Positions 1 to 8,992 of a stretch of DNA of 41,989 nucleotides are shown here, piece after piece (within the stretch, counting starts at the first letter, position 1; each line of letters starts with the position of its first letter). This DNA is from Clostridiales bacterium. Lineage in GTDB: Bacteria; Bacillota; Clostridia; Saccharofermentanales; Saccharofermentanaceae. Both the position numbers and the translations under genes were made by a program. The stretch covers positions 1-41,989 of the forward strand of contig JAFWSW010000177.1 of the NCBI GenBank assembly GCA_017519205.1, written 5' to 3'. Under the pieces are notes generated by a model. It had not been told where the DNA came from, searched no databases, and worked only from the letters and a program-made list of their open reading frames with translations.

Positions 1-1247
1 ACCGGGATCAGAACGGCGGCAAAAATAGTAAGCAGCGACAACGCCAGCGGTCCGAGCACATTCTGATATCCGATACGGTACTGCAGATCGATGTTCTTCA
101 AGATGAAGTAATTGGCCGCATTACTGCTCATTTCACTTAAAGCCCGGAAGAGGAAAAAGCTGCTTACATGACCAAGAACAAGACCGATCGGAATACCGAT
201 GATCGAGTAATAAAGTGCCTCCGTAAACATGAGTTCTCTGACCTGTCTTCTGGTCGCGCCGACTGACTTCAGAAGACCGATTGCACGGAGTCTTTCCGCG
301 GAAGATGAGGCAAACGAGTTATAGATGAGCATGATGGCAAGAAGCGCGATCACACTGATCGTTCCTGCCGATACAACAGCGATGATCCTCTGGATCCTGG
401 TGTCATCCGCGGAGTTCTCCATGCGGATGAAATCCTTGTTATACAGGCACTCATCCTCGTTATCGAAATTGTCGGAAGTAAAAGCGATATAATCCGCTGG
501 ATCCGTGAACTCAAAATAGGCATTGACAGCCGATCCCGCCATTACCGCGTCAGATCGGGTGAGGATCGTATTCTTTGCGATATTTTTCCACGTCGCATAT
601 TCCGGGACAGCGAAGTATCCGACGATCGTATATTCCTGCTCACCGATCGCATAGAACTGTTCATTTACAAGTCCCCGTTTGTCTCTCTGGAGATGCTCGA
701 GGTTCATGACCTTATGCCCTTCCGAATATCGTGCATAGTACTTCATAACGATAGATGATCCGATCACAAGATTTTCCCGGTCATCCGAAAACATCTCCAG
801 GGAAATGATCGCTTCGTTACTGTTTTGGGGCATTCTTCCTCTTACCAGGGAGATATTGCACATATCTTCAAAGCCGGGACTCATCGCCGCGATAAAATAC
901 TCGTACTGATCGTAGTACTGAAGAGCACCATCCGCATACTCCTCCGAGTAGCCGAAACCGGCATTGTATCCGAGTTCCTGGATATACTCGACGTTCTTTA
1001 TGCGCTCATCCTTAATGGTCTTCTGGAAGTCCATAGACGTCATCGAATATGCCTCGACATGCCATGTTCCGTATTTATCACTGGCGAAGCTTCTTAAGAT
1101 ATCGATCGCACTCTGATGCGCCGAAGCAACGATCGAGAACATCATCGTCGCAACTATGATTCCGATGAGCGTCAGGATCGATCTTCCTTTATTCTTGAAT
1201 ACCGTTCGCTTGGCATATTTGCTGACGATATTGGAGGAGCGGTTCAT
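1..1247 (-). CDS. ABC exporter permease, MacB/FtsX type (N-terminal 415 residues, cut by window edge)
   Basis: The frame is open from an ATG at 1247 to the window edge, so the C-terminus is missing. It begins [14 protein letters not shown], followed by a membrane segment around residues 24-44. A large presumably extracytoplasmic region runs to about residue 285, and membrane segments of an FtsX domain follow, with the typical cytoplasmic stretch RLRAIGLLKSVGATRRQVRE. This is the layout of MacB_PCD plus FtsX permeases, which move peptides, lipids or antibiotics rather than sugars. The ATG overlaps the stop of the upstream ATPase gene by four bases (ATGA), so the two are probably translationally coupled and form one transporter. 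The substrate is unknown. The two-component system just upstream suggests sensing or resistance to a cell-envelope agent. That is inference from position. Confidence 0.85.
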   Translation of the reverse strand, partial: MNRSSNIVSKYAKRTVFKNKGRSILTLIGIIVATMMFSIVASAHQSAIDILRSFASDKYGTWHVEAYSMTSMDFQKTIKDERIKNVEYIQELGYNAGFGYSEEYADGALQYYDQYEYFIAAMSPGFEDMCNISLVRGRMPQNSNEAIISLEMFSDDRENLVIGSSIVMKYYARYSEGHKVMNLEHLQRDKRGLVNEQFYAIGEQEYTIVGYFAVPEYATWKNIAKNTILTRSDAVMAGSAVNAYFEFTDPADYIAFTSDNFDNEDECLYNKDFIRMENSADDTRIQRIIAVVSAGTISVIALLAIMLIYNSFASSSAERLRAIGLLKSVGATRRQVRELMFTEALYYSIIGIPIGLVLGHVSSFFLFRALSEMSSNAANYFILKNIDLQYRIGYQNVLGPLALSLLTIFAAVLIP

Positions 1248-1927
1248 TTACGGATCACCTCATCGTGCTGGATCCGTCCGTCCTGGATCGTGATGATGCG
1301 CTTTGCCTGAAGTGCCACGTTCTCATCGTGCGTGATAAGTACCGTGGTCTGATTGTATTTCTGATTTGAATAGCGGAGAAGCTCGACGACTTCCTGACTG
1401 TTCTTGGAGTCGAGATTACCGGTCGGCTCATCCGCCAGAAGGATCGTCGGTGCATTGATGAGTGCACGGCCAATCGCTACACGCTGCTGCTGGCCGCCGC
1501 TGAGCTGGCTCGGAAAAGCGTCCTTCTTCTCCTTCAGTCCGAGCAGGGAAAGAAGCTCCTCTAGACGCTCCTGATTGACTCTTCGATGATCCAGAAGGAC
1601 CGGCATCGTGATGTTCTCTACAACAGAGAGGACCGGGATCAGATTGAAGAACTGATACACCAGACCGATCTCTCTTCTTCGGAAGATCGCGAGCTGTTCG
1701 TCGTTCTGTTTAAAAATATCTTTTCCGTCCACGAGGACCGTGCCGGAAGTCGGACGGTCAACACCGCCGAGCATGTGAAGAAGTGTGGATTTACCGGAAC
1801 CGGAAGCACCGATAATGGCAACGAATTCACCCTTTTCGATGCTCAGGGAAACATCGTTCAGAGCAGCAACGACGTTCTCGTCCTTGCCGTATGTTTTGGT
1901 AAGATGTTCCGCTCTAAGTAGTTCCAT
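1244..1927 (-). CDS. ABC transporter ATP-binding protein (MacB/LolD/BceA-like)
   Basis: A 227-residue ATPase of usual family length. Walker A is GASGSGKST near residues 40-48. The signature [15 protein letters not shown] is at about 142-156 and Walker [14 protein letters not shown] follows at about 162-174. The GNLDS ending and the short length place it in the MacB/LolD/BceA group that powers FtsX-type permeases. It sits three bases after the histidine kinase gene and overlaps the permease gene by four bases, so it should be the energy subunit of that permease. Regulation by the upstream two-component system is likely from operon order but not shown. The family is certain; the substrate is not known. 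Confidence 0.93.
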   Translation of the reverse strand: MELLRAEHLTKTYGKDENVVAALNDVSLSIEKGEFVAIIGASGSGKSTLLHMLGGVDRPTSGTVLVDGKDIFKQNDEQLAIFRRREIGLVYQFFNLIPVLSVVENITMPVLLDHRRVNQERLEELLSLLGLKEKKDAFPSQLSGGQQQRVAIGRALINAPTILLADEPTGNLDSKNSQEVVELLRYSNQKYNQTTVLITHDENVALQAKRIITIQDGRIQHDEVIRK

Positions 1928-1930
1928 GGT

Positions 1931-2947
1931 TTACCTCTTCGTATGATAGAATCGCACCGTAAATACGGCACCTGTTTCCGGTGCTTCACGGTTGCTTGCA
2001 CGGATCGTACCGCTCTGTCTCTCGACGATCATTTTCGTCAGCGCAAGACCGATACCGATGCTGGTATTCAGCGCCACTTTTCCTCTATAGAAGCGCTCGA
2101 ACACATGCGGGATATCTTCCGGATCGAATCCCGTTCCGGTATCTCTTATGACGATCTCCGTGTAGATCGGAGTATGCTTGACGTTGATCTCGATCATGCC
2201 GCCTTCCGGGGTATGCTCCATACAGTTCTTGAGGATGTTTCCGATCGCCTCGGAGGTCCACATCATGTCACCGCGGACCACAGCATCGTCCGGCACATTG
2301 ATCTTCAGTGCAACTCCGTTAATATCCAGCGGTACCGCCAGCGGCTCGCTCGCCTTCATGATCATCTGCTTGACGTTATATTCTTTCTGCTCGAAGAAGA
2401 CCGTATCCGCATCGATCTTACTCATCTTAAGAAGCGTATTGATCAGCCACTCGATACGGTTTAAGCTCTGCATCATCTCGGCAAGAAGATCGAATCTTTT
2501 TTCATCGGAGAGCTCGGCATCCGAGAACATATCCACGATGATGTTCATGGAAGTAAGCGGGGTACGAAGCTGATGCGCAATATCCGCGATGGAGTCGGAG
2601 AGGAAGCGCTTATCGGCCAGAAGCTGGGAAGCCTGCTCGCGGAGGCGGATCACCATCTTATGGATCTCGGAACTGAGGATCGCGACTTCACCTTCCTGAT
2701 ACTCTTCGAACTTCACATCTTCCGCGCCGTGAAGGATCTTATCGATACTGTCGGAAAGGTCTGCGATCCTTCTGTATCTCCGGATGTCCGCGACGAGACG
2801 TACGAGGATCAGAGTAACTGAGGTCACAACAACAGCGATCACGCTGTTCCTTCCCAGGAAAGAAGCTCCCAGAGCAAGGATCACCGTGATCACGATGTAG
2901 ATCAAGTATTCACGTCGGAGTTCTGCGTTATTGCGGATCATGCTCAC
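1931..2947 (-). CDS. sensor histidine kinase with intramembrane-sensing layout (BceS-like)
   Basis: A 338-residue kinase. Two membrane segments (about 14-31 and 34-52) are joined by only a few residues, so there is almost no extracellular sensor, as in BceS-type kinases that sense through a partner transporter. The H-box IAHQLRTPLTS has the phosphoacceptor His at about 125. The N-box NILKNCMEHTPEGG is at about 237-250, G1 DTGTGFDPEDIPHVFERF is at about 269-286, and G2 GIGIGLALTK is at about 298-305. The start is a GTG at 2947 overlapping the regulator stop (GTGA); an ATG two codons later at 2941 is an alternative. It is certainly the cognate kinase of the regulator upstream. That the adjacent exporter is its sensing partner is inference. 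Confidence 0.93.
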   Translation of the reverse strand: MSMIRNNAELRREYLIYIVITVILALGASFLGRNSVIAVVVTSVTLILVRLVADIRRYRRIADLSDSIDKILHGAEDVKFEEYQEGEVAILSSEIHKMVIRLREQASQLLADKRFLSDSIADIAHQLRTPLTSMNIIVDMFSDAELSDEKRFDLLAEMMQSLNRIEWLINTLLKMSKIDADTVFFEQKEYNVKQMIMKASEPLAVPLDINGVALKINVPDDAVVRGDMMWTSEAIGNILKNCMEHTPEGGMIEINVKHTPIYTEIVIRDTGTGFDPEDIPHVFERFYRGKVALNTSIGIGLALTKMIVERQSGTIRASNREAPETGAVFTVRFYHTKR

Positions 2948-3618
2948 TCCCCGGCCTTATAGCCGAAACCGCGGATCGTACGGATCAGTATAGGCTGCGC
3001 CGGGTCATCTTCGATCTTCTCACGAAGTCTCTTGATGTACACCGTCAGTGTGTTATCGTTAACATATTCGCCGCCGACATCCCACAGATCCTGCAGGAGC
3101 TTGGCACGTGTCAGGACGATGCCCTGATTATTTGCAAAGAGAAGCAGCAGGCGGTACTCGAGTGCGGACAGGATGATCTCCTCTCCGTTCTTACTGACGT
3201 TACCGCGTGCGGTATCGATCTTCACGTTTCCGAGTTCAACGACATCGGAAGACTTATGGGATCTTCTCATGACGCTCTTGATACGGGACAGCATCTCTCT
3301 CGGACGGAAGGGCTTGCTGATGTAGTCATCCGCACCCATATCGAGGCCGGTAACTACGCTGTATTCATCTCCGGATGCCGTTACGAAAATAACCGGAATA
3401 TCCGCCTTCTGCGCCTTGATCGCCGCGCATACGGCATATCCGTTTCCATCAGTAAGGGAGATATCGATAAGGGCCAGATCAAAGGTCTCATTCTCGATCT
3501 TGGTCATCGCCGTCGTCTGTCCCGGCGCCCAGATCACTTCGAAGCCCTCGGATTTCAGAAAAGCAGACAGCGTAGTAACAATGCTCGAATCATCTTCTAC
3601 GAGTAAAATACGTCCCAT
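2944..3618 (-). CDS. OmpR/PhoB-family response regulator
   Basis: A 224-residue two-domain regulator. The receiver domain has the acidic pair in LLVEDD, the phosphoacceptor Asp52 in ALIDISL, Thr80 and Lys102 (ISKPF). The C-terminal winged helix ends in the family-typical IRTIRGFGYKAGE. I chose the ATG at 3618 because AGAGG lies eight bases before it and the receiver fold starts there; a longer frame to 3693 would add 25 unrelated residues and run into the previous gene. It overlaps the kinase gene by four bases. The 71-base gap to the upstream permease-protease gene holds no convincing promoter, so read-through from the upstream genes is probable. Targets probably include this operon, by analogy with Bce systems. 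Confidence 0.94.
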   Translation of the reverse strand: MGRILLVEDDSSIVTTLSAFLKSEGFEVIWAPGQTTAMTKIENETFDLALIDISLTDGNGYAVCAAIKAQKADIPVIFVTASGDEYSVVTGLDMGADDYISKPFRPREMLSRIKSVMRRSHKSSDVVELGNVKIDTARGNVSKNGEEIILSALEYRLLLLFANNQGIVLTRAKLLQDLWDVGGEYVNDNTLTVYIKRLREKIEDDPAQPILIRTIRGFGYKAGE

Positions 3619-3689
3619 AAAACAACCTCTTCCACAGATTTCTCTTGATACTATTTTACCTTTTTTATGAGGGCTGTGGGTGACTAATT

Positions 3690-6041
3690 TCACACATTTG
3701 CTTCGGTCGGAGAGTTTTCTTCCTTAACGGGAGCAGGACTCTTCTTCTTTCTCGTCAGGAAAAGCACCAGGAACGCGACTGCGATCACGATCGTGACACA
3801 GAGGCCGCCCTCCGGACCGAACTTGCCGCCGGTCATGATGTCCTTGGAGAACTTGGTATAGTCGGACGAGAAGATCGTTGCCGCCTGCGGGTTACCGCTG
3901 ACCTCCAGTCCGAAGAGGTTGCCCTGGCAGAAGTTCCATATCGTGTGCATCGCGCAGACGGTATAGATATGACCCTGACGGAGTGCGATACAGGCAAACA
4001 GCGCGGCGATCAGCATGAGATTAATACAGGCAAGTACGGAGAATCCGGCATTCATTCCGTGCATGAGAGAGAAGCACAGCGACGAGAAGAAGATGCCGAA
4101 CGGGATGCCGAATCTTCCGGCTACACGCGGCAGCATATAGCCTCTCATCATGATCTCTTCTGTTGCACCCTGCGGGATCCACATCAGAAGATAGAGGAAG
4201 AACAGCGGCGTTGATTCGGATGTCAGTGCAAATCCCTTGAAGGATACCTGACCGGTCAGGAACATGACAACATATACAGACGATATCAGGATGAATCCGA
4301 ACAGGAGACCTCTGAGATAATTCTTCCACGGAGCTCTGTAATTACGGTCCAGCGCGGACGGAACAGGCGTCCAGCTTCTTACCCTTTCATCTTCCCCGAC
4401 GAGTTCTTTTCGAGAGGAAAAGCCCATCGCGGAAAGACGGTTTCTCTCAAGAAGTTTCACGATCAGGATATAGCATCCGATGATACACCAGTAGCCCAGA
4501 CCCATGAAGAAGATAAACCATCTGTTCTCCATAAACTCGGAAAACAGAGAGGCCGATTCAGAGACCGCATCCTTCACCTTGTCGAGTCCGGCGAGGTCTC
4601 TGAAAAGACGGAGGAACCGTACCGAATCCTTGGTCTTCATGTAGGAGATGATCGCCGGGATCATGGAGAGCGTCTGGAACAAGGAAAGAAGTGCGAGCGG
4701 TAAAAAGGCGTGCCCGATCAGGAAGCTTCCGACCGATTTTCTCTTCATCGGACGGTAGCCGAAGACATTTGCACGGGCTCTGGAAACATAATCCTTCTCC
4801 TGCTTCTTGGCACGCTCCATCGCTTTCCGGATCTCGCGGTCGGACTTCGACTCGACAGCGACCGTAAACATCTCGGTGGTCAGGAGCTTTCTTGAAACCA
4901 GAAGACAGATCGCCGCCATAAGGAGCGAGGACATAACACAGACGAAGACCGGCAGGAATTCCGCCGTATTCATCAGGCAGTCGCCGATGCCGAAGAAGTG
5001 TCCGTAGATCGGGATAAATGAATTGATCTCATTGGCCGTTGCCGGCTGCATGCAGGTCACGCATGCCACAAGAACGATCAGGAAGATCGGCAGGAATGCC
5101 GTCTGCGCCGAAACGATCGACTGGCTCATACAGGAGATCATGATCGTGATCGCCGACATCAGTGCGATCAGGGAAAGCGAAAGCATCAGCACGCCGATGA
5201 ATCCGCCGATCGATGTCGGGAAGAAAACGAGCATACATACAGCACTCGGGATCATTGCATGAAGCGCCACGCCCAGGAAGTTTCCGAGCACGATCGTTCC
5301 GCGTGACATCGGGGTCATAAGGATCGCAGCAAATGTACCTCTCTCCTTCTCTCCGGCGATCGCATTCATCGCGATGAGCATGCAGGTGTACATGATCGTG
5401 ACGAAGAACAGGAGCGGGGCAACCATTCTCGACAGACGGTCACGGATCAGTCCTACACGGTCTACTTCGTCATCGTCGATTGCATTTATATAGATCGACG
5501 GTTCGTCCCGGTCCGGAAGGTTCACGCCCAGTTTTTCGGAGATATACGTATAGTAATTTTCGAATTCGAACTTCAGGAACGAGTCCTTGATGTCCACGTA
5601 CTCGAGATGATCTGTCGAAACGAACGTCAATATCTCCGGACGTTCTTCGACTTTTGTCGTCATGATCTTCTCATCGAAATCCTTCGGAAATACCATTACC
5701 ATGAACGCATCGTATTCCTTCATCCATTTCGAGAAAGTGAAGACATCAAAGAGTGCATCGGTCTCCTTGTCTTCGAGACCCAGCCAGAAATAATAATCTT
5801 TCGATTCTGCGTATTCTTTCCAGGAATCCGGCGGATTGACCATGACGATATTGCTCGCCAGTGAATCGTCCATATCGTCATCAAACCTGTGGTAGAACGA
5901 ATCATACAAACTGAAGAAAAAGCACAGAACAACAAAGATGAAGGCCACGCAGGCAAGGAACGTGATCACGGATGCCTGTGACTTCATGGTGTGGTTCTTT
6001 CCGAACGTTTTTCGGATCAGTGCCTTCAGCGAGCGACGCAT
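3690..6041 (-). CDS. ABC-2 permease (NatB-like) fused to a CPBP intramembrane protease
   Basis: A 783-residue protein in two parts. The first half has a membrane segment at about 24-46, a large outside loop, and five or more segments with the cytoplasmic stretch NAIAGEKERGTFAAILMTPM, typical of NatB/ABC-2 export permeases. After a linker (about 390-560) the C-terminal part carries the three CPBP (Abi/CAAX-like protease) motifs: EEIMMRG (EExxxR) near 628, FSLMH (FxxxH) near 659, and HTIWNF near 698. The active-site residues therefore look intact. It follows the ATPase gene with only two bases between. The ATPase plus this permease resemble NatAB-type exporters, and CPBP proteins are often found in peptide-bacteriocin maturation or immunity. 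The fusion suggests that export and membrane proteolysis are linked. The substrate is unknown. Confidence 0.9.
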   Translation of the reverse strand: MRRSLKALIRKTFGKNHTMKSQASVITFLACVAFIFVVLCFFFSLYDSFYHRFDDDMDDSLASNIVMVNPPDSWKEYAESKDYYFWLGLEDKETDALFDVFTFSKWMKEYDAFMVMVFPKDFDEKIMTTKVEERPEILTFVSTDHLEYVDIKDSFLKFEFENYYTYISEKLGVNLPDRDEPSIYINAIDDDEVDRVGLIRDRLSRMVAPLLFFVTIMYTCMLIAMNAIAGEKERGTFAAILMTPMSRGTIVLGNFLGVALHAMIPSAVCMLVFFPTSIGGFIGVLMLSLSLIALMSAITIMISCMSQSIVSAQTAFLPIFLIVLVACVTCMQPATANEINSFIPIYGHFFGIGDCLMNTAEFLPVFVCVMSSLLMAAICLLVSRKLLTTEMFTVAVESKSDREIRKAMERAKKQEKDYVSRARANVFGYRPMKRKSVGSFLIGHAFLPLALLSLFQTLSMIPAIISYMKTKDSVRFLRLFRDLAGLDKVKDAVSESASLFSEFMENRWFIFFMGLGYWCIIGCYILIVKLLERNRLSAMGFSSRKELVGEDERVRSWTPVPSALDRNYRAPWKNYLRGLLFGFILISSVYVVMFLTGQVSFKGFALTSESTPLFFLYLLMWIPQGATEEIMMRGYMLPRVAGRFGIPFGIFFSSLCFSLMHGMNAGFSVLACINLMLIAALFACIALRQGHIYTVCAMHTIWNFCQGNLFGLEVSGNPQAATIFSSDYTKFSKDIMTGGKFGPEGGLCVTIVIAVAFLVLFLTRKKKSPAPVKEENSPTEANV

Positions 6042-6043
6042 CT

Positions 6044-6778
6044 TTACCCCTCCCGGTGATACTCTGAATAGAGTTTGAAAAATGCTTCTTCAAAGTTCTT
6101 GCTTCCTGTCTTTTCGGTCAGTGCGGAAGCGGATCCCTGGTCAACGATCCTTCCGTCAACAAGGATCGCGATCTCATCACAGAGCTGCTCCGCGACCGAG
6201 AAGATATGTGTCGACAGAAGTACACAGCAGCCCTTCTGACGAAGTTCCAAAAGATAGTCCATGACCTGTCTGGATGTGAGGATATCCAGGCCGTTCGTCG
6301 GCTCGTCGAATATGATCACCTCCGGGTTATGGATCAGGGAAATAACGATCGAGATCTTCTGCTTCATACCGGTCGACAGCTCGACGATCCTCTTATCGGC
6401 GAAGGGTGTGATACCGAATCTGGCAAAACTTGCCTGCTTTCTCGATTCGATCTCTTCCTTCGGAATATCGTAGAGTTCACTGAAGAAGGAATAGAGCTGA
6501 TTCGGTGTCGACAGCGGATCCAGCTTGATCTCCGTCGTCAGAAATCCGATCTTTTTCCTTATCTCCTGCGCAGATGCCTGCGTGTCCAGACCGCAGATCG
6601 AGATGATACCCGATGTCGGCAGAAGGAGTGTCGATATCATCTGCATCAGTGTCGTTTTACCTGCACCGTTCGGACCGAGAAGTCCGAAGATCGTTCCTTT
6701 CTCCACCTGGAACGAGACATCGTTAACGACCATGTCGCGTTTGTTATATCTCTTACTTACGTGATTTACCGAAATCAT
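6044..6778 (-). CDS. ABC-2 exporter ATP-binding protein (NatA-like)
   Basis: A 244-residue ATPase. Walker A is GPNGAGKTT near residues 35-43. The signature is the atypical LSTGMKQKISIVISL rather than LSGGQ, and Walker B is VIIFDEPTNGLD. The STGM signature is normal in NatA-type sodium or peptide exporters. It overlaps the preceding permease gene by 26 bases and is followed two bases later by the permease-protease fusion. It probably powers one or both of those permeases. With two unlike membrane partners flanking it, the complex may be a heterodimeric permease with one ATPase homodimer, which is inference. Confidence 0.93.
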   Translation of the reverse strand: MISVNHVSKRYNKRDMVVNDVSFQVEKGTIFGLLGPNGAGKTTLMQMISTLLLPTSGIISICGLDTQASAQEIRKKIGFLTTEIKLDPLSTPNQLYSFFSELYDIPKEEIESRKQASFARFGITPFADKRIVELSTGMKQKISIVISLIHNPEVIIFDEPTNGLDILTSRQVMDYLLELRQKGCCVLLSTHIFSVAEQLCDEIAILVDGRIVDQGSASALTEKTGSKNFEEAFFKLYSEYHREG

Positions 6779-8063
6779 TGGCGCCTCCTTCTTCCGCTAT
6801 ATGGAGCATGCCGTCTTTACTCTTCAGACAGATGATGAACAGCTCTCCTGCGAAAACAAGATTTACGAAAACTACCAGTAGTATGGTCCACCAGGAATAT
6901 GTCCCTTTGAAGATATCCCGGATCGCCATGATCGAGTTGTGGACCGGGATCAGATACTCGGCAAACAGCGCGTCTGACGGGCGGAACATATTGCCGAAAA
7001 ATTCAAATATAAGAAGTACCAGCGGTACCTGAAGGTTCATGATGACATCCTGCATACGACGTACCATAAAGGTGATACCGAAGCACAGCATCGCCATCAT
7101 GATCGCAGCCACCACAAGAAGAATAAAGAATGCCAGAAGCTGCGAAGGTGTCAGGAATAAGCCGAACGGCAGCAGCGAATACGCACTGTTGCTCCGGTTC
7201 AGCCACGAAGAAATAAACAGCAGGAAAAATGTCACCACGGCGCTGATCACGCCGACAAAGATCACCATGAGTGCTTTTCCCGTAAGAAGAGCTTTCTTGG
7301 AGATCGGAGAGAGATATACCTTCGTCAGGAAGCCGCTCTGTCTCTGCGAAGCCAGGGTCTCGGCCGTCAGGGAATAGATGCAGTAATACATCAGAAGGAT
7401 CATCATGCTCGGGATCGTTCCCGCTGCACCAAGGTTTGCCACCGCGCGGTGATCCGTTACGAAAGAAAACGGATTAAAGGCATCGACGTCCCATCGGTCG
7501 CCGCCGCCCGCATCCAGATAAGCCTGACCGAGATGCTCCAGAAGATAGGAGGAATATCCTTCTCCCAGATCCGCATTAAACTGTTCCGCCTGAAGGTAAC
7601 TGTTGTAATCCCCTTTGTGGTAGATCTCGGCGATCATATGGAGTCTTCTCGTGCTTTCTCCATTCGCCAGACGGGAGTAATACTTTTCCACGCACGAATC
7701 AAAATCTACGAGAGTATTTTTATCCGTAGCATAGAAGATAACGAGGATCCCGCCCTTGTCCGTGACTTCCTTGGCAAAAGTCTCATCGAGGTCTTCCGCC
7801 TCTTCTTCCGAGATCCAGGTAAAGGAATAAAAAGATGATTTCGCGTTCGAATCAACATAGTCCACAAAAGAATCCGGTGCATCGACCACCGTCACCGGAC
7901 GGCTCTGAAGAGATCCGGTCGACAGGTAGTTCATCAGCATCGGGAATACATTGATCGCGGCTAAAAGGAGGAGCGCCGGCAGAAGGAAGACCTTCAGGGT
8001 CTTCTGCCAGTTGTTGATGATCTTGCTCATCTCCCATTTTAAAATCGTGATCGTGTGCCGCAT
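6753..8063 (-). CDS. ABC-2 type permease
   Basis: A 436-residue membrane protein. It has one membrane segment near residues 21-43, a long outside region (about 45-210), then five or six segments in the C-terminal half, the usual topology of ABC-2 export permeases. I chose the ATG at 8063 because GAGG lies six bases before it; an in-frame TTG at 8075 lies inside that ribosome site. It is first in the seven-gene minus-strand run and overlaps the ATPase gene by 26 bases. A TATAAT element lies 33 bases upstream. No motif points to a substrate. Confidence 0.88.
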   Translation of the reverse strand: MRHTITILKWEMSKIINNWQKTLKVFLLPALLLLAAINVFPMLMNYLSTGSLQSRPVTVVDAPDSFVDYVDSNAKSSFYSFTWISEEEAEDLDETFAKEVTDKGGILVIFYATDKNTLVDFDSCVEKYYSRLANGESTRRLHMIAEIYHKGDYNSYLQAEQFNADLGEGYSSYLLEHLGQAYLDAGGGDRWDVDAFNPFSFVTDHRAVANLGAAGTIPSMMILLMYYCIYSLTAETLASQRQSGFLTKVYLSPISKKALLTGKALMVIFVGVISAVVTFFLLFISSWLNRSNSAYSLLPFGLFLTPSQLLAFFILLVVAAIMMAMLCFGITFMVRRMQDVIMNLQVPLVLLIFEFFGNMFRPSDALFAEYLIPVHNSIMAIRDIFKGTYSWWTILLVVFVNLVFAGELFIICLKSKDGMLHIAEEGGANDFGKSRK

Positions 8064-8095
8064 GAGAAACCTCAAACTAAAGAGTAGTTGATTTC

Positions 8096-8101
8096 ATTAT
8101 A
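8096..8101 (-). promoter_or_regulatory. candidate -10 element for the ABC/two-component operon
   Basis: The minus strand reads TATAAT here, 32 bases before the ATG at 8063. No good -35 is present at 16-18 bases; the best is TTTACC at a 20-base spacing. The element is plausible because this is the only upstream gap of a long operon, but it is not firm. Confidence 0.45.
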
Positions 8102-8176
8102 AAAAGGCACTATCCGTATAGGGTAAAGCAAAGTTTCAGTTTTTGTGAACATTCTGAAAACGGAATTAACCTTTCT

Positions 8177-8851
8177 TTACATTCTCTCCGGCCGACCCAT
8201 ATGTCTGGTCTCACAAAGAAGTTCCACAACAGGTGTCGTGCAGCTTCCCGGTCTGCTGTTCATTCGTACGATCGTGATGGCCGTATGACGCATGCGGACC
8301 AGTGCACAAAGATACGGGAACGGAATATTTATAAGACGGGAGAGCATCGCGGTCAAAGATCCTCCGTGCGCAAAAAGAGCAACCGTGTATTCTTCATCGT
8401 TTTCTCTTTCACAGCGGTAGTAAAGACCATCTCTTTTGTATCCGAGAGATGCCATCCAGTTGTCGGTCTCTTTCATGACCAGATCGACATCCGCTGTCGC
8501 GATATTGCCCTCGAAGAACTTCCAGTCATGCCAGTTCGGATCGTTGATCAGTTCTCCTCTTTCCGCCATCGCATCGACTTCATCCCACGGGTTACCGCCA
8601 TCATAAAAAGCCTCGCCGTATCTGAAACGGATCTCCTTCATGAAGTCCAGCGTCTGGATATTATCGATCCCGGAAAGCTCCGAAAACGCCTTTGCAGTCT
8701 CATAAGCACGGCCATATGGTGAAGAATAGATCTCCCTGATCCTGTCCTCCGCCAGTCTCTCTGCTGCCTGCTTCGCCTCAACTCTCCCAAGTTCAGTCAG
8801 ACAGTTTTTCTCATAATCTGGCTGTCCATGCCTTACCAGAATAATTCTCAT
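8177..8851 (-). CDS. histidine phosphatase (phosphoglycerate mutase superfamily)
   Basis: A 224-residue protein with the superfamily start MRIILVRHGQPDYE, where the His of RHG is the phosphoacceptor. The second arginine lies in SSPYGRAYETA, and the second catalytic His is in ALFAHGGSLTAML. It lacks the length of a glycolytic mutase and is best called a general phosphatase; the substrate cannot be told from sequence. The ribosome site GAGGAGAAGAGGG lies directly before the ATG. It stands alone between ackA upstream and the ABC operon downstream on the same strand, and no clear terminator was found after it. Confidence 0.87.
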   Translation of the reverse strand: MRIILVRHGQPDYEKNCLTELGRVEAKQAAERLAEDRIREIYSSPYGRAYETAKAFSELSGIDNIQTLDFMKEIRFRYGEAFYDGGNPWDEVDAMAERGELINDPNWHDWKFFEGNIATADVDLVMKETDNWMASLGYKRDGLYYRCERENDEEYTVALFAHGGSLTAMLSRLINIPFPYLCALVRMRHTAITIVRMNSRPGSCTTPVVELLCETRHMGRPERM

Positions 8852-8889
8852 TTCCCTCTTCTCCTCGTCGTCCCGATATAAAAGGGTAA

Positions 8890-8944
8890 CTTCCGCACGA
8901 AATCAGACAGTTTTTGCTATAACCAAAAACCCGCCGTGCGGAAG
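8890..8944 (-). repeat. nested inverted repeat between ackA and the phosphatase gene
   Basis: A perfect 10-base arm CTTCCGCACG (8890-8899) pairs with 8935-8944. Inside it a second perfect repeat, GTTTTTG (8910-8916) with CAAAAAC (8924-8930), closes a seven-base loop. On the minus strand it lies after ackA and is followed by TTACCCTTTTATATC. It may serve as an ackA terminator, but the long side loops and weak T-run are unlike a standard one, so a regulatory RNA structure is also possible. Confidence 0.45.
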
Positions 8945-8992
8945 ATACCCCCTATTTCATTTTTCTCTATCCGAACGGAATGATCCGCTTGA

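Noticed and set aside
3619..3689. Promoter before the response regulator
   Set aside because: A TAAAAT string exists, but no -35 lies at any sensible spacing; read-through from the upstream gene is more likely.
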